A DNA stretch of 64,000 nt from Tepidiforma thermophila (GTDB taxonomy: Bacteria > Chloroflexota > Dehalococcoidia > Tepidiformales > Tepidiformaceae). The notes beneath the pieces are model-generated. The model was given only the letters and a program-made list of their open reading frames with translations, had not been told where the DNA came from and ran no database searches. The translations under genes and the position numbers were made by a program. The DNA is taken from assembly GCF_002563855.1 (NCBI RefSeq), contig NZ_PDJQ01000001.1, forward strand, positions 2,356,001 to 2,420,000, read 5' to 3'. Positions 18,628-27,090 of this stretch are shown here, in pieces; the first letter of the stretch is position 1; each line of letters starts with the position of its first letter.

Positions 18628-18993
18628 GTGTCAACGATGGAGCGGGAACCACGACGTGGTGGAGGGCGGGCGTGGCTCGCCCTCCTGCTCTTTGGGGTGC
18701 TGGTGGCCGGGTATCTCGGCGCGCTCCGGGCGACGATTGGGGTCACGGAGGTCCATTCGGACCGGGATGCAGCGACCCGGGACCAGGTGTACCTGGTGCT
18801 CCACGGGGGGCTGCTGCTCATCGCCTCGGTCTCGGGGTTTGCTGCCGGGCGGTGGATCAACGGGCTGGGGCTGGCCTGGGCGACGCTGCTGGTGATTGCG
18901 CTGGCGGTGGCGATGGTGGCGGTGCAGGTGGCGTCGTTTGAGCTTGCCTGCTCGGCCGGCCAGAACGGGCTGGTTCGGCACTGGCACTGTTGA
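18628..18993 (+). CDS. Small integral membrane protein, unknown
   Basis: This 121-residue hypothetical protein may start at GTG 18628 or ATG 18637. It has about three hydrophobic segments: WLALLLFGVLVAGYLGAL, VYLVLHGGLLLIASVSGFA and LAWATLLVIALAVAMVAVQV. There is one Cys before the C-terminal region and one at the last residue (HWHC). It ends 100 bases before crtB on the same strand. It could be a membrane component linked to the carotenoid operon, but nothing in the sequence shows a function. Confidence 0.6.
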   Translation: MSTMEREPRRGGGRAWLALLLFGVLVAGYLGALRATIGVTEVHSDRDAATRDQVYLVLHGGLLLIASVSGFAAGRWINGLGLAWATLLVIALAVAMVAVQVASFELACSAGQNGLVRHWHC

Positions 18994-19079
18994 TGCCGGC
19001 TGCGCGGGGCGGCCTGCGCGGAGGCGGTCGGGCAGCCGGCCAGTTGAGCAGCTTACTGGCGGGCGGGCTCCGCGGGCGG

Positions 19080-19085
19080 TAGCGT
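19080..19085 (+). promoter_or_regulatory. -10 element of the carotenoid operon
   Basis: TAGCGT ends seven bases before the crtB GTG start at 19093, matching the spacing seen at other apparently leaderless genes in the window. No convincing -35 is present. Confidence 0.35.
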
Positions 19086-19092
19086 AAGCGGA

Positions 19093-20076
19093 GTGAACCC
19101 GGCAACCAGTGCAGCGGAGGCGATGGAGGGCTGGGAGCTTGCGCTCCTGGCACTGGCCCGCGGGGAGGGCGGTACCGCGCTGGCCGGGCAGGCCCGCGGC
19201 GCACACGCCCCTGGCGACCTGGATGCCGCCTTCGCGCGGTGCGCGGCGGTCACGAAAGAGCACAGCCGGACGTTCTACACGGCCACGCGGCTGCTGCCGG
19301 CCGAGAAGCGGCGCGCCGTGCGGGCGCTGTACGCCTTTTGCCGGGTTGCCGACGATATCGTTGACGAGCCGGGCGAGGAGCGGGAGGCCCGGCTCAGACA
19401 GTGGGGGCAGGCAGGGACGGGTGCGGCGCCGGCGGGAGACGACCCGGTCCTGCAAGCCTGGGCTGCCACGCGCGATGCGTACGGCATCCCGGCGCACTTT
19501 GCCGGGCAGCTCGTGGATGCCCTGGCGGATGACCTCGGCCACCGGGGGTACGACACCTTCGACGAGCTGGCCCGTTACTGCTACGGGGTGGCGTCGACCG
19601 TCGGCCTGATGTCCATGCGGATTATCGGCTGGTCGGGCGACCCTTCGCTCTACGCGATTCGGCTGGGCGTGGCGATGCAGCTGACGAACATCCTGCGGGA
19701 CGTGGCGGAGGACTGGCGCAACGGCCGGGTGTACCTGCCGCGGGAGGACCTGGAACGGTTCGGCGTGACGGATGACCAGATTGGGGCCGGGAGAGTGGAT
19801 GACCGCTGGCGGGCGCTGATGCAGTTCCAGGTGGCGCGAGCGCGCCGGCTGTACACCGGGGCGCGGCCGGGCGTTGGGCTGCTCCATCGCGACGGGCGGC
19901 TGGCGGTAACGGCGGCGCTCGAGCTGTATTCGCGGATCCTCGACGAGATTGAACGCCGGGATTATGACGTGTTCACGGGCCGGGCGAGCGTGCCCGGGTG
20001 GCGACGGGTTGCCCTGCTGCCGCTGGTCGCGTGGCGCGCGTACCGGGCGAAGCCGCCGAAAGGAGCAGAAGCGTGA
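19093..20076 (+). CDS. crtB: Phytoene synthase
   Basis: This enzyme joins two geranylgeranyl diphosphates into phytoene, the first committed step of C40 carotenoids. The first aspartate-rich motif is in [18 protein letters not shown]. The second region includes [18 protein letters not shown], then [21 protein letters not shown] with the second D-x-x-x-D. Length of 327 residues is normal. GTG 19093 has no SD and sits seven bases after a TAGCGT box. The stop overlaps the crtI GTG (GTGA). Squalene synthase is the related alternative, but linkage to crtI makes phytoene synthase much more likely. Confidence 0.93.
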   Translation: MNPATSAAEAMEGWELALLALARGEGGTALAGQARGAHAPGDLDAAFARCAAVTKEHSRTFYTATRLLPAEKRRAVRALYAFCRVADDIVDEPGEEREARLRQWGQAGTGAAPAGDDPVLQAWAATRDAYGIPAHFAGQLVDALADDLGHRGYDTFDELARYCYGVASTVGLMSMRIIGWSGDPSLYAIRLGVAMQLTNILRDVAEDWRNGRVYLPREDLERFGVTDDQIGAGRVDDRWRALMQFQVARARRLYTGARPGVGLLHRDGRLAVTAALELYSRILDEIERRDYDVFTGRASVPGWRRVALLPLVAWRAYRAKPPKGAEA

Positions 20077-21569
20077 CGCGCACGGTGGTGATCGGCAGCG
20101 GCTTCGGGGGGCTGGCGGCGGCGGTCCGGATGGCCGCCCGGGGCGACGCCGTCACGCTGGTGGAGAAGCAGCCGAAAGCGGGCGGGCGGGCTGCTCCGGT
20201 CGAGGTGGACGGGTTCCGCTTCGACGGCGGCCCGACGGTGATCACGGCGCCATTTCTCTTCGAGGAGCTGTTCGAGCTGGCGGGCCGGCGGTTCGAGGAC
20301 TACGCGACGCTGCTGCCGGTCGACCCGTTCTACCGGATCTTCGACGCCCGCGGGCGGTGGTTCGAGTACAACGGGAACTTCGACGATGTGGCCCGGCAGA
20401 TAGAGCGGTGGAACCCGGCAGACATCGAGGGGTATCGGCGGTTTCTTGAGGCGAGCCGTGCGATTTTCCAAAAAGGGTTCGTGGAGCTGGCGGATGCGCC
20501 GTTCCTGCACGTGACCGACATGCTCAAGGTGGCGCCGGACCTGCTGCGGCTGCAGTCGTACCGGTCCGTGTACGGCTTTGTTTCGAAGTACATCCAAGAC
20601 CCGTTTTTGCGGCGGTGCTTTACGTTCCACCCGCTGCTGATCGGCGGGAACCCGTTCGTGGCCTCGTCGATTTACGCGATGATCCATCACCTCGAGCGCG
20701 AGTGGGGCGTTTGGTACGCGAAAGGGGGGACCGGGGCGCTGGTTGATGCGCTGGTGCGGCTGCTCCAGGAGCTTGGCGGCGAGGTGCGGCTGGGGTGCGA
20801 GGTGACGCGCATCCGCGTGCGGGGGCGCCGGGCAACCGCGGTGGAGCTGGCGGACGGGGACGTGCTGGAAGCCGACCGCGTGATCTGCAACGGGGACGTC
20901 CCGCAGGCGTACCTCTCGCTCATCGACCCGGAACACCGGAGCTGGCGGAATTCGGACCTTCGCTACCGGAAGCTGACGGCGTACAGCATGTCGCTGTTTG
21001 TGGTGTATTTCGGGACGGACCGGCTCTACCGCGATACGCCGCTGGTGCACCACAACATCATCCTGAGCGAGCGGTACAAGGGGCTGATCCGGGACATCTT
21101 CCGGGCGAAGGGGCTGCCGCGGGACTTCTCGCTGTACGTGCATGTGCCGACGATAACTGACCCGAGCGGGGCGCCCCCAGGGCACGAGGCGTTCTACGCG
21201 CTTTCACCGGTGCCGCACCTTGGTTCTCCGACCGACTGGGAGCGGATGGCGCCGAAGTACCGCGAGCTGATTCTCGAATTCCTCGAACGGGAGTACCTGC
21301 CGGGGCTGCGGAGCCACATCGTTGCGGAGCACACGGTCGACCCGCGGCACTTCCGCGACAACCTGAATACCTACCTCGGGACGGGGTTCAGTGTGCAGCC
21401 GACGCTCTGGCAGTCGGCGTGGTTCCGGCCGCATAACCGGTCGGAGGACATCGACAACCTCTATTTCGTCGGCGCGGGGACGCACCCGGGCGCGGGCGTG
21501 CCGGGGGTAATGTCGTCGGCGAAGGTTGTCGAACGGATTATCGCGGAGGAGGAGGGGTGGCAGGCCTGA
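20073..21569 (+). CDS. crtI: Phytoene desaturase (CrtI type)
   Basis: This FAD-dependent enzyme converts phytoene to lycopene. The 498-residue protein opens [20 protein letters not shown] (dinucleotide-binding fold) and ends with the CrtI signature [21 protein letters not shown] 20073 overlaps the crtB stop and has AAAGGAG about 7 bases upstream. CrtI enzymes are peripheral membrane proteins acting on lipid-dissolved phytoene. One CrtI is enough for four desaturations to lycopene, which the downstream cyclase could then use. The number of desaturations cannot be read from sequence. Confidence 0.93.
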   Translation: MTRTVVIGSGFGGLAAAVRMAARGDAVTLVEKQPKAGGRAAPVEVDGFRFDGGPTVITAPFLFEELFELAGRRFEDYATLLPVDPFYRIFDARGRWFEYNGNFDDVARQIERWNPADIEGYRRFLEASRAIFQKGFVELADAPFLHVTDMLKVAPDLLRLQSYRSVYGFVSKYIQDPFLRRCFTFHPLLIGGNPFVASSIYAMIHHLEREWGVWYAKGGTGALVDALVRLLQELGGEVRLGCEVTRIRVRGRRATAVELADGDVLEADRVICNGDVPQAYLSLIDPEHRSWRNSDLRYRKLTAYSMSLFVVYFGTDRLYRDTPLVHHNIILSERYKGLIRDIFRAKGLPRDFSLYVHVPTITDPSGAPPGHEAFYALSPVPHLGSPTDWERMAPKYRELILEFLEREYLPGLRSHIVAEHTVDPRHFRDNLNTYLGTGFSVQPTLWQSAWFRPHNRSEDIDNLYFVGAGTHPGAGVPGVMSSAKVVERIIAEEEGWQA

Positions 21570-21606
21570 GTTGCACGAGGACGCGGAGGGCTCGACGCTG
21601 AGCGGC

Positions 21607-22917
21607 ATGGCAGAGACGCAGCCGGCCGCGGCGGACCTGCCGCGGACCGACCAGCTTTCGCCGCGGGACGGCTTCCGCGCCCTCTGGACACTGCGGCACG
21701 GGACTGCAGGGCTGTATGAGGCGCTGGAGGTTGCGCGGAGGGGATTGGGGCCGGTGTTCGAGCTGGGCTTCGGACGGTTCCGGCCGGTGGTCGTGGCCTC
21801 CCCGGGCGGGCTGCGGGAGGCGCTGGTCGAGCAGAGGGAGGCTTTTTCGTGGCGGCCGGAGGGCGACCCGGTGGCCCGGCTGTTCCGGCGGAGCATCCTC
21901 GTGACGGACGGGGAGGAGCACGACCGGGCGCGCCAGGCGATGGCGCCGGCGTTTGAGCCGGCGCGGCTGCGGGAGCAGGCCGGGGCAATCCTGGCGATTG
22001 TCGACGAGGAGGTGCGGCGGTGGCCCGCGGAGGGATGGATTGAGCCGGTCGAGGCGATGCGGCGGATTGCGTGGCGGGTATTCGAGCAGGTGTTCTTCGG
22101 CTACCGGCTCGGGCAGGAAGAGCTGGAGGCGACGCTGCCCGGGCTCCACGCGGCGCTGCGCTACATCGGGCCGGGGCTGTGGGTGCTGCGAGGGCGGGCC
22201 GGGGCGCCGCCGCGCAGGGCCGCCCTGCTGGAGGAGCATGTCCGGCGGGTGATCGCGTGGCGTGGGGAGCACGGCGAGCCCGGCGCGACGCTCCTCGACC
22301 TGCTGCTGGCGGAGTTCGCTACCGAACGGGTGCGTGACCACGCGCTGACGATGCTGATCGCGGGGCACGATACCAGCACGGCGCAGCTTTCGTGGGCACT
22401 CCATCTGCTGGCGCGGCACCCGGAATGGCTGGCGCGGGCGACGCGCGAGGCGCGGGCGGCGCCGGCCGGGGAGGGGCTCGCGGCACTCAGGGGTGACGGG
22501 CTGCCGGTCATCGATGCGGTGTTGAAAGAGGTGCTGCGGCTCTGGCCGCCGATTCACGTTGGGGGCCGGCGGACAGTGCGGGAGGTGGAGATCGACGGCT
22601 ACCGGCTGGCTGCCGGGCAGCGGGTGATGCTCTCGTACCTGCTGGTCCAGCGGGACCCGGCAACATGGGCGCGGGCAGACGTGTTCGACCCGGGGCGGTG
22701 GCTGGACGGGGGAGCGCCGGGCCCGTTTACGTATGTGCCATTCGGCGGAGGCCCGCGGAACTGCATCGGCGCAGGGTTCGCGAACCTGGAGGGGCGGCTC
22801 GTCCTGGCACGCATCCTTCAGCTGGTCGACGTTGCGGTGACACGGCGCCCGCTGCGGGGGGCGATGGGCGCGACGCTGGAGCCTCGGGGCGGGCGGCTGA
22901 AGGTGCGGCGGCGATGA
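21607..22917 (+). CDS. Cytochrome P450, likely carotenoid hydroxylase
   Basis: This 436-residue heme monooxygenase has all P450 landmarks: I-helix MLIAGHDTSTAQLSW, the ExxR motif in VLKEVLRLWPP, and the heme loop YVPFGGGPRNCIGAGFANLE with the axial Cys near residue 386. ATG 21607 is chosen; an in-frame TTG at 21571, right after a GGAGGAGGGG, would add 12 residues. The stop overlaps the cyclase ATG. Thermus CYP175A1 is a beta-carotene hydroxylase encoded next to crtB, and the position here suggests the same role (beta-carotene to zeaxanthin). That function is inference from context. Confidence 0.88.
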   Translation: MAETQPAAADLPRTDQLSPRDGFRALWTLRHGTAGLYEALEVARRGLGPVFELGFGRFRPVVVASPGGLREALVEQREAFSWRPEGDPVARLFRRSILVTDGEEHDRARQAMAPAFEPARLREQAGAILAIVDEEVRRWPAEGWIEPVEAMRRIAWRVFEQVFFGYRLGQEELEATLPGLHAALRYIGPGLWVLRGRAGAPPRRAALLEEHVRRVIAWRGEHGEPGATLLDLLLAEFATERVRDHALTMLIAGHDTSTAQLSWALHLLARHPEWLARATREARAAPAGEGLAALRGDGLPVIDAVLKEVLRLWPPIHVGGRRTVREVEIDGYRLAAGQRVMLSYLLVQRDPATWARADVFDPGRWLDGGAPGPFTYVPFGGGPRNCIGAGFANLEGRLVLARILQLVDVAVTRRPLRGAMGATLEPRGGRLKVRRR

Positions 22918-23702
22918 CGTACGGGGCGTTCCTGGGGCTGTTCCTGCTGCCGCCGATCGCGGTGCTGCTGGCCGCGCATCTCCGGCGGCCGGCAACGGTG
23001 CCGCGGCGGGAACTGGCGGGCGGCATCGCGCTGCTGGCGGTGGTCGCGGTGGCGTACACGACGCCGTGGGACAACTACCTGGTGGCCTCGGGAGCGTGGA
23101 CGTACCCGGAGGAGCGGACCTGGGGTATCCGGCTGGGGTGGGTGCCGCTGGAGGAGTACTGTTTCTTCGTGCTGCAGACGGTGATGACGGGACTGTGGGT
23201 GGGACTGCTGCTGCGCCGGCCGGGGCCCGCCGGCAGCAATCCTGCCGGCAGCGGCGCGGGGCTTCGCTGGACAGGGGCGGGGGCGCTGCTGGCGGTGGCG
23301 CTGGGCGGCGGCGTTGCGCTTGCGGGACCGGAGTCGCTCCAGTATCTCGGCCTCATCCTGGCGTGGGCGGCACCACCGCTGGCGCTGCAGGCGGGGTTCG
23401 GTGCCGAAATCCTGGCGCGGCGGTGGAGGGTCGTCCTGCCGGGGTTCGGCGTGCCCACGCTCTACCTCGCGGCGGCCGACACCATCGCGATCAGGGACGG
23501 GATTTGGCATATCACGGAAGCGACATCGACGGAGATCTTCCTGCCGGGCGGGCTGCCGGTTGAAGAGTTTGTGTTTTTCCTGGTCACGAACATGCTCGTG
23601 ACGTGGGGGCTGACGCTGCTGCTGGTGAGCGAGGGCCGGGGGCGCGCACGGGCGATGCTGGCTGGCATGCGCGGCGGATCTCCGGAGGCGCGCGGGGCAT
23701 GA
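22914..23702 (+). CDS. crtY: Lycopene cyclase, fused CrtYc-CrtYd type
   Basis: This 262-residue multi-helix membrane protein holds two copies of the heterodimeric-type lycopene cyclase domain. Copy one has TTPWDNYLVASGAWTY and WVPLEEYCFFVLQT. Copy two has DTIAIRDGIWHI and LPVEEFVFFLVTNMLV. In actinobacteria these are separate genes (crtYc, crtYd); fused forms occur in archaea, fungi and some Chloroflexota. The expected reaction is cyclisation of lycopene ends to beta- (possibly epsilon-) rings. ATG 22914 overlaps the P450 stop, and the stop overlaps the next start (ATGAG), so the operon is tightly coupled. Confidence 0.88.
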   Translation: MTYGAFLGLFLLPPIAVLLAAHLRRPATVPRRELAGGIALLAVVAVAYTTPWDNYLVASGAWTYPEERTWGIRLGWVPLEEYCFFVLQTVMTGLWVGLLLRRPGPAGSNPAGSGAGLRWTGAGALLAVALGGGVALAGPESLQYLGLILAWAAPPLALQAGFGAEILARRWRVVLPGFGVPTLYLAAADTIAIRDGIWHITEATSTEIFLPGGLPVEEFVFFLVTNMLVTWGLTLLLVSEGRGRARAMLAGMRGGSPEARGA

Positions 23703-24273
23703 GGGGAGGGTGGGTCCTCGCCGGGTACGCGCTGGGAGCGCTCCCATTTGCGGCATGGGCGGCGCGGCTGCGCGGCGCGGATATCCGGGCAGTGGGCGAC
23801 GGCAACCCGGGAGCGGCGAACGTTTGGAAGGGCAGCGGCCGGCTGGCCGGGGCGGCGGTGGCGGTTGCCGACTGGGCGAAAGCGGCAGCCCCGGTGGCGC
23901 TGGCGCTGCGCCGGGGGCCCGGGGAACGGAGCTGGTGTCAGCGGCCCTGGCGCCGATTATCGGGCACCGGACGAGCCCGCTCCTGGGCGGCCGCGGAGGC
24001 AAGGGGCTGGCTGCGACCTTTGGCGCGTGGACGGCCCTGGGCGGGCCGTGGGCGGCAGTGACCTACGGGGCTGCGCTGGCGATCGGGTTCGGGGTGTTGC
24101 GGCTGCGCGAAGGGTGGGCGGTGCTGGCGGGAGCACCGGCATTGCTGGGAGCAGCGCTGATCAATCGGCCGGGGCGGCGCGCGGAGTCGATTGCTGCATG
24201 GGTGCTAACCACGGCCTCGCTGGCGTGGGCGTACCGGGCGCGGTTCGGCTGGCCGCCCGTGCGGGAGCGATGA
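23699..24273 (+). pseudogene. plsY: PlsY-like acyltransferase, frameshifted
   Basis: Two frames together give a complete PlsY-like membrane acyltransferase. Frame one (from ATG 23699) supplies ALPFAAWAARLRGADIRAVG, DGNPGAANVWKGSGR and ADWAKA. At about 23913-23924 (GGGGGCCCGGGG) the homology moves to the -1 frame, which supplies ALAPIIGHRTSPLLGGRGGKG and the C-terminal membrane helices, ending at 24273. One extra G would restore a 191-residue protein, the normal PlsY length. As written, frame one stops at 24061 after 120 residues. PlsY acylates glycerol-3-phosphate from acyl-phosphate. Here, between a cyclase and a glycosyltransferase, it may acylate a carotenoid glycoside. A homopolymer sequencing error is quite possible. 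Confidence 0.8.
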
Positions 24274-25445
24274 TCGCCCGGGCTGGAAGGTACGTGCTTC
24301 GCCTGGCGGCGCGGGCGCTGCGGGACGACCGCGGGGTGCTGGCGTATCTCGCCGGGGTGTGTGCGAACGCGGCCTGGAATTTGCGGAACACGCCAGTGCT
24401 TGCCGATGGGAGCCGCCCGGAGCGGTGGCGACCGGCGGTTGCGGTGCTGGTGCCGGCTCGCAACGAGGAACGTGGGATCGAGCGGTGCGTTCGCTCGCTG
24501 CTGGCGCAGGAGTGGGAGGCGCTGCGCGTGATCGTTATCGACGACGGGTCGACCGACGGAACGGCGGACGTCCTCGCGCGGATCCAGCAGGAGGACGGAC
24601 GGCTGACCGTGCTTCGCGGGAGCCCGCTGCCCGACGGGTGGCTGGGGAAACCGTGGGCCTGCGCCCAGCTGGCAGAGGCCGCAGCCGATGCGGAGCTGCT
24701 CGTCTTCGCGGACGCGGACACGTGGCACGGGCCGGGCATGCTCGCAGCAGTCGCGGCGGTGATGGAGCGGCAGCGGCTGGACATGCTTTCGGTGGTGCCG
24801 CGGCAGGAGCTGGGCGGGATGTGGGAGCGGTGGACGGTGCCTATCATCCCGTGGGCGCTGATGACCCACCTCTCGCCGGCTGCAGCGCAGCGGTTCGGGC
24901 TGGCACTGGCGGCGGGGGCGGTCGGGCAGGTGCTCGCGTTTCGGCGGGAGGCGTACGAGCGGCTTGGCGGCCACAGGGCTGTCCGGGGCGAGGCGGCCGA
25001 GGACGTCGCGTTCGCACGGGGCGCAACGCGGATGGGTCTGCGCTGGCGGGTGGCGTCGGGCCGCGAGGTGAGCGCGTGCCGGATGTACCAGGGCCGGAGC
25101 GAGGCGCTGGCGGGACTGGAGAAGAACCTGTTCCCGGCGATGGGCGGGCGGACGGTGCCCTACGTGCTGGCCTGGACCTGGCTGCTGCGAGCGTTCACCT
25201 GGCCGGCGCTCGCACTGGTTAGCGGCGGATTGGCCGGGCGGAGACGGGCCACAGCGGCGGCGGGCGCCGAGCTCATCCTCGGGGCGGCCACGTGGCTGGC
25301 CGTCGCGCGGAAGTTCGGGCTGCCGCTGCGGCTGGCGGCCGAGGGACCGGTGGTCGTGGCTGCGGGAGCGTTTGCAGCCGCGCGGTCGCTGGCGGCGTGG
25401 CGTACGGGCAGGGCGGCGTGGAAGGGGCGGCGGCTGGCGGGGTAG
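24270..25445 (+). CDS. Family 2 glycosyltransferase, probable carotenoid glycosyltransferase
   Basis: This 391-residue GT2 enzyme has an N-terminal catalytic domain starting VAVLVPARNEERGIERCVRS, with the nucleotide-binding VIVIDDGSTDGTADVL, the DxD-like LVFADADTWHGPGML, and an acidic GEAAEDVAFARG further on. Hydrophobic segments near the C-terminus anchor it to the membrane. It resembles CruC/CrtQ/HpnB-type glycosyltransferases that modify carotenoids or hopanoids. ATG 24270 overlaps the stop of the acyltransferase gene. As the last gene of the crt operon it most likely glucosylates a hydroxycarotenoid; the sugar and acceptor are inference. It converges on the sortase gene, 9 bases away. Confidence 0.8.
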   Translation: MIARAGRYVLRLAARALRDDRGVLAYLAGVCANAAWNLRNTPVLADGSRPERWRPAVAVLVPARNEERGIERCVRSLLAQEWEALRVIVIDDGSTDGTADVLARIQQEDGRLTVLRGSPLPDGWLGKPWACAQLAEAAADAELLVFADADTWHGPGMLAAVAAVMERQRLDMLSVVPRQELGGMWERWTVPIIPWALMTHLSPAAAQRFGLALAAGAVGQVLAFRREAYERLGGHRAVRGEAAEDVAFARGATRMGLRWRVASGREVSACRMYQGRSEALAGLEKNLFPAMGGRTVPYVLAWTWLLRAFTWPALALVSGGLAGRRRATAAAGAELILGAATWLAVARKFGLPLRLAAEGPVVVAAGAFAAARSLAAWRTGRAAWKGRRLAG

Positions 25446-25454
25446 CGGGTGCGG

Positions 25455-26159
25455 TCAGTCGGTCCGTTCGGCGAGGACGACCGTGCGGAAGGCGTACTCG
25501 CCTTCGTTCGCCGGGCCGCTGCAGGTCATGAGGACAACGCTCTCGCGGCCCTCGAGGCCGCGGAGGATGGCGCCCATATCGATGGCAGCGAGGGGGTAGT
25601 CTACGACGGAGACGACGCGGTAGGCGTGAATCGAGCCGTCGGTGAGGGTGACCTCGACGCGGTCGCCGGGGCGGAGCGCGGTGAGGCGGGCGAAGACCCC
25701 GGGGCGGCCAAGGTATTCGAAGTGTGCAGCGAAGAAGGTGCTGCCGCCGGTGCCGGGCAGAGCGGTGTACGCCGGGTTCCAGCCGACGGTGACGATGTCC
25801 TGGGGGACATCGAGCCGGCCGTAGGCATCGAGGCCGAAGCGGCGGACGGGAGCGCTGTCGATGCCGATGGCCGGGATGGCGAGCGTTGCGATATCGACCG
25901 GGCCGGGCGGCGGGGGCGGGACCGGCTCGCCGGCATCTTTGCCGTAGCGTTCGACGGCGCGCTCAACAGCGGCGATGAACCGGTCATCGACCCGGTCGGG
26001 AAGGCCGGTGAGGGGATCGCGGCCGATGTAACGCAGCGCGGCTGCGAAGGGGGGCGCATCTGGAGGTTCAGCCGTTGCGGGCCAGGCGGGAGGGTGCACG
26101 CCGGCAGTGAGCGCCGTCAAGAGGACGAAGGCAGCAGCGCACGCGGCCCGGGGCACCAC
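25455..26159 (-). CDS. Sortase (class E/F-like transpeptidase)
   Basis: This 234-residue exported protein has an N-terminal signal/anchor (AACAAAFVLLTALTAGV), a Pro-rich linker (PVPPPPPGPVD) and a sortase beta-barrel. The catalytic triad is visible as His in TFFAAHFEYLG, Cys in VVLMTCSG and Arg in YAFRTVVL. LAIPAIGIDSAPVRRFG is the usual sortase entry strand. Sortases join LPxTG-like proteins to cell envelope or to pilins, but no substrate with a sorting signal is in the window. The start is uncertain: GTG 26159 or GTG 26156, with no SD. It converges on the GT2 gene. Confidence 0.82.
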   Translation of the reverse strand: MVPRAACAAAFVLLTALTAGVHPPAWPATAEPPDAPPFAAALRYIGRDPLTGLPDRVDDRFIAAVERAVERYGKDAGEPVPPPPPGPVDIATLAIPAIGIDSAPVRRFGLDAYGRLDVPQDIVTVGWNPAYTALPGTGGSTFFAAHFEYLGRPGVFARLTALRPGDRVEVTLTDGSIHAYRVVSVVDYPLAAIDMGAILRGLEGRESVVLMTCSGPANEGEYAFRTVVLAERTD

Positions 26160-26239
26160 AAGGAGGAGTCTACCCGGGGTGCGGCGGCGGAGCGTCGAGG
26201 CATGCCGTGCGGGCTCATTCAGTGGTCAAGATTTGTGGC

Positions 26240-26269
26240 TTGCCGACGGTAACCTTTTGGTGGTACGGT
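26240..26269 (+). promoter_or_regulatory. Possible sigma-70 promoter of the 26.3-kb small ORF
   Basis: TTGCCG (26240-26245), 18-bp spacer and TACGGT (26264-26269). It lies between the divergent sortase start and a small ORF with its own terminator. The match is moderate. Confidence 0.35.
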
Positions 26270-26293
26270 CGTTGTTACCTTCCAGAAGGCGAC

Positions 26294-26380
26294 ATGACGC
26301 CGCAGGAGACGATGATGACCAAGAAGACGATTTTGAGCTCGCCGCGTCATGATGTTCGCACGAGTGGACTTCTGACCTAG
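26294..26380 (+). CDS. Small ORF of 28 (or 22) codons, unknown
   Basis: A short reading frame starts at ATG 26294 (28 residues) or ATG 26312 (22 residues, beginning MMTKKTILSSPRHDV) and ends with TAG at 26380. Both starts have purine-rich sequence ahead (AGAAGG; AGGAGA about four bases before 26312). A promoter-like pair lies upstream and a strong hairpin with T-tract follows 25 bases after the stop, so this is a self-contained transcription unit. It could encode a peptide, a leader peptide or merely sit inside a small RNA. No family is recognised. Confidence 0.4.
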   Translation: MTPQETMMTKKTILSSPRHDVRTSGLLT

Positions 26381-26404
26381 TATTCCGCAACGGCAACACG
26401 GCAG

Positions 26405-26438
26405 AGCGCCGTACCGCCAGCGGTACGGCGCTTTTCTT
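26405..26438 (+). terminator. Rho-independent terminator
   Basis: The inverted repeat GCGCCGTACCG / CGGTACGGCGC (26406-26416 and 26421-26431) has a 4-base loop and is followed by TTTTCTTTC. It ends the short unit containing the small ORF at 26294-26380. The stretch 26439-26556 after it holds nothing I recognise. Confidence 0.85.
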
Positions 26439-26556
26439 TCTCATTCAAAGCGGACTGATCCGTCTCAGCCTTTTCTCCACCATGAGGTGGAATAGCTCAC
26501 GGTGCAGTGGTCTGCATCGGACAGTGCTGCCAAGTTCTGCGGGCAGGAGGGGCGTA

Positions 26557-26778
26557 GTGTTGCATCCAATACTCGGCAATTCCGTTGAAGAGACAGCCTG
26601 GGTGACAGGGAAGCCGCTCGGAGACTGGCTTGTTCGTCAGCCGGGTTTCATCCACCGGGTCGCCCTGGCGGCGATCCGGCGGGGGGAGCGGTCACGCCGG
26701 CTCCGGCTCCGGTGGCGGCCACGACGCGCCGGCGGCGATCGGCGCCAGCGGGCATCGGCAGATGCGAAAGGATGGTGA
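26557..26778 (+). CDS. Small hypothetical protein, Arg-rich tail
   Basis: A 73-residue frame starts at GTG 26557, 9 bases after AGGAGGGG. The first half looks globular (GNSVEETAWVTGKPLGDWLV), while the last 35 residues are dominated by Arg (SRRLRLRWRPRRAGG). The stop overlaps an ATG of the next small gene (ATGGTGA), which suggests a coupled pair. Nothing similar is recognised, and a spurious frame in GC-rich DNA cannot be excluded, though the SD is strong. Confidence 0.4.
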   Translation: MLHPILGNSVEETAWVTGKPLGDWLVRQPGFIHRVALAAIRRGERSRRLRLRWRPRRAGGDRRQRASADAKGW

Positions 26779-27002
26779 CAGTGATGTTCCAGTATCCATT
26801 TGAGCCGCGTGGGCATGGGCTTGCAGCGACGCACGACGGGCGGCTGTTCGCGACGGGGCTGCCGGAGCCGGCGTGGCTGCGGCGGCGGTTCGAACAGGCG
26901 GAGGCCCTGAAGGGCGGCGGCTCCGCAGCAGACCAGGGCGCCCCTGCGCAGGCAACGGCGGGGCGCTGGGCACGGCTGCGGTCGGTGTTCGGCGTCCGCT
27001 GA
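26772..27002 (+). CDS. Small hypothetical protein
   Basis: A 76-residue frame starts at ATG 26772, overlapping the previous stop (a second ATG at 26784 gives 72 residues). The product begins MFQYPFEPRGHGLAATHDGR after the first codons, has a helical middle (PAWLRRRFEQAEALKGG) and ends RSVFGVR. It converges on the minus-strand ferritin-like gene. No domain is recognised. Codon use is typical of the window (third-position G/C). Confidence 0.5.
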   Translation: MVTVMFQYPFEPRGHGLAATHDGRLFATGLPEPAWLRRRFEQAEALKGGGSAADQGAPAQATAGRWARLRSVFGVR

Positions 27003-27090
27003 CGCGCGTGAGTGCGGTGCGTGTTCGTTCCGCGCCGCCGGGAGCTCTCCTGGCGGGGGCGCCGGTTCCTTTCCGGCGGTGTGGCGAGGC

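Noticed and set aside
25455-26159. Sortase as part of a pilus or surface-protein locus
   Set aside because: No LPxTG-type or pilin-like substrate is encoded near it; the neighbours are the carotenoid operon and unrelated small ORFs.
26312-26380. Small ORF as a lasso-peptide or other RiPP precursor
   Set aside because: The leader motif does not fit known spacing, there is no core peptide after the would-be cleavage site, and no processing enzymes are nearby.
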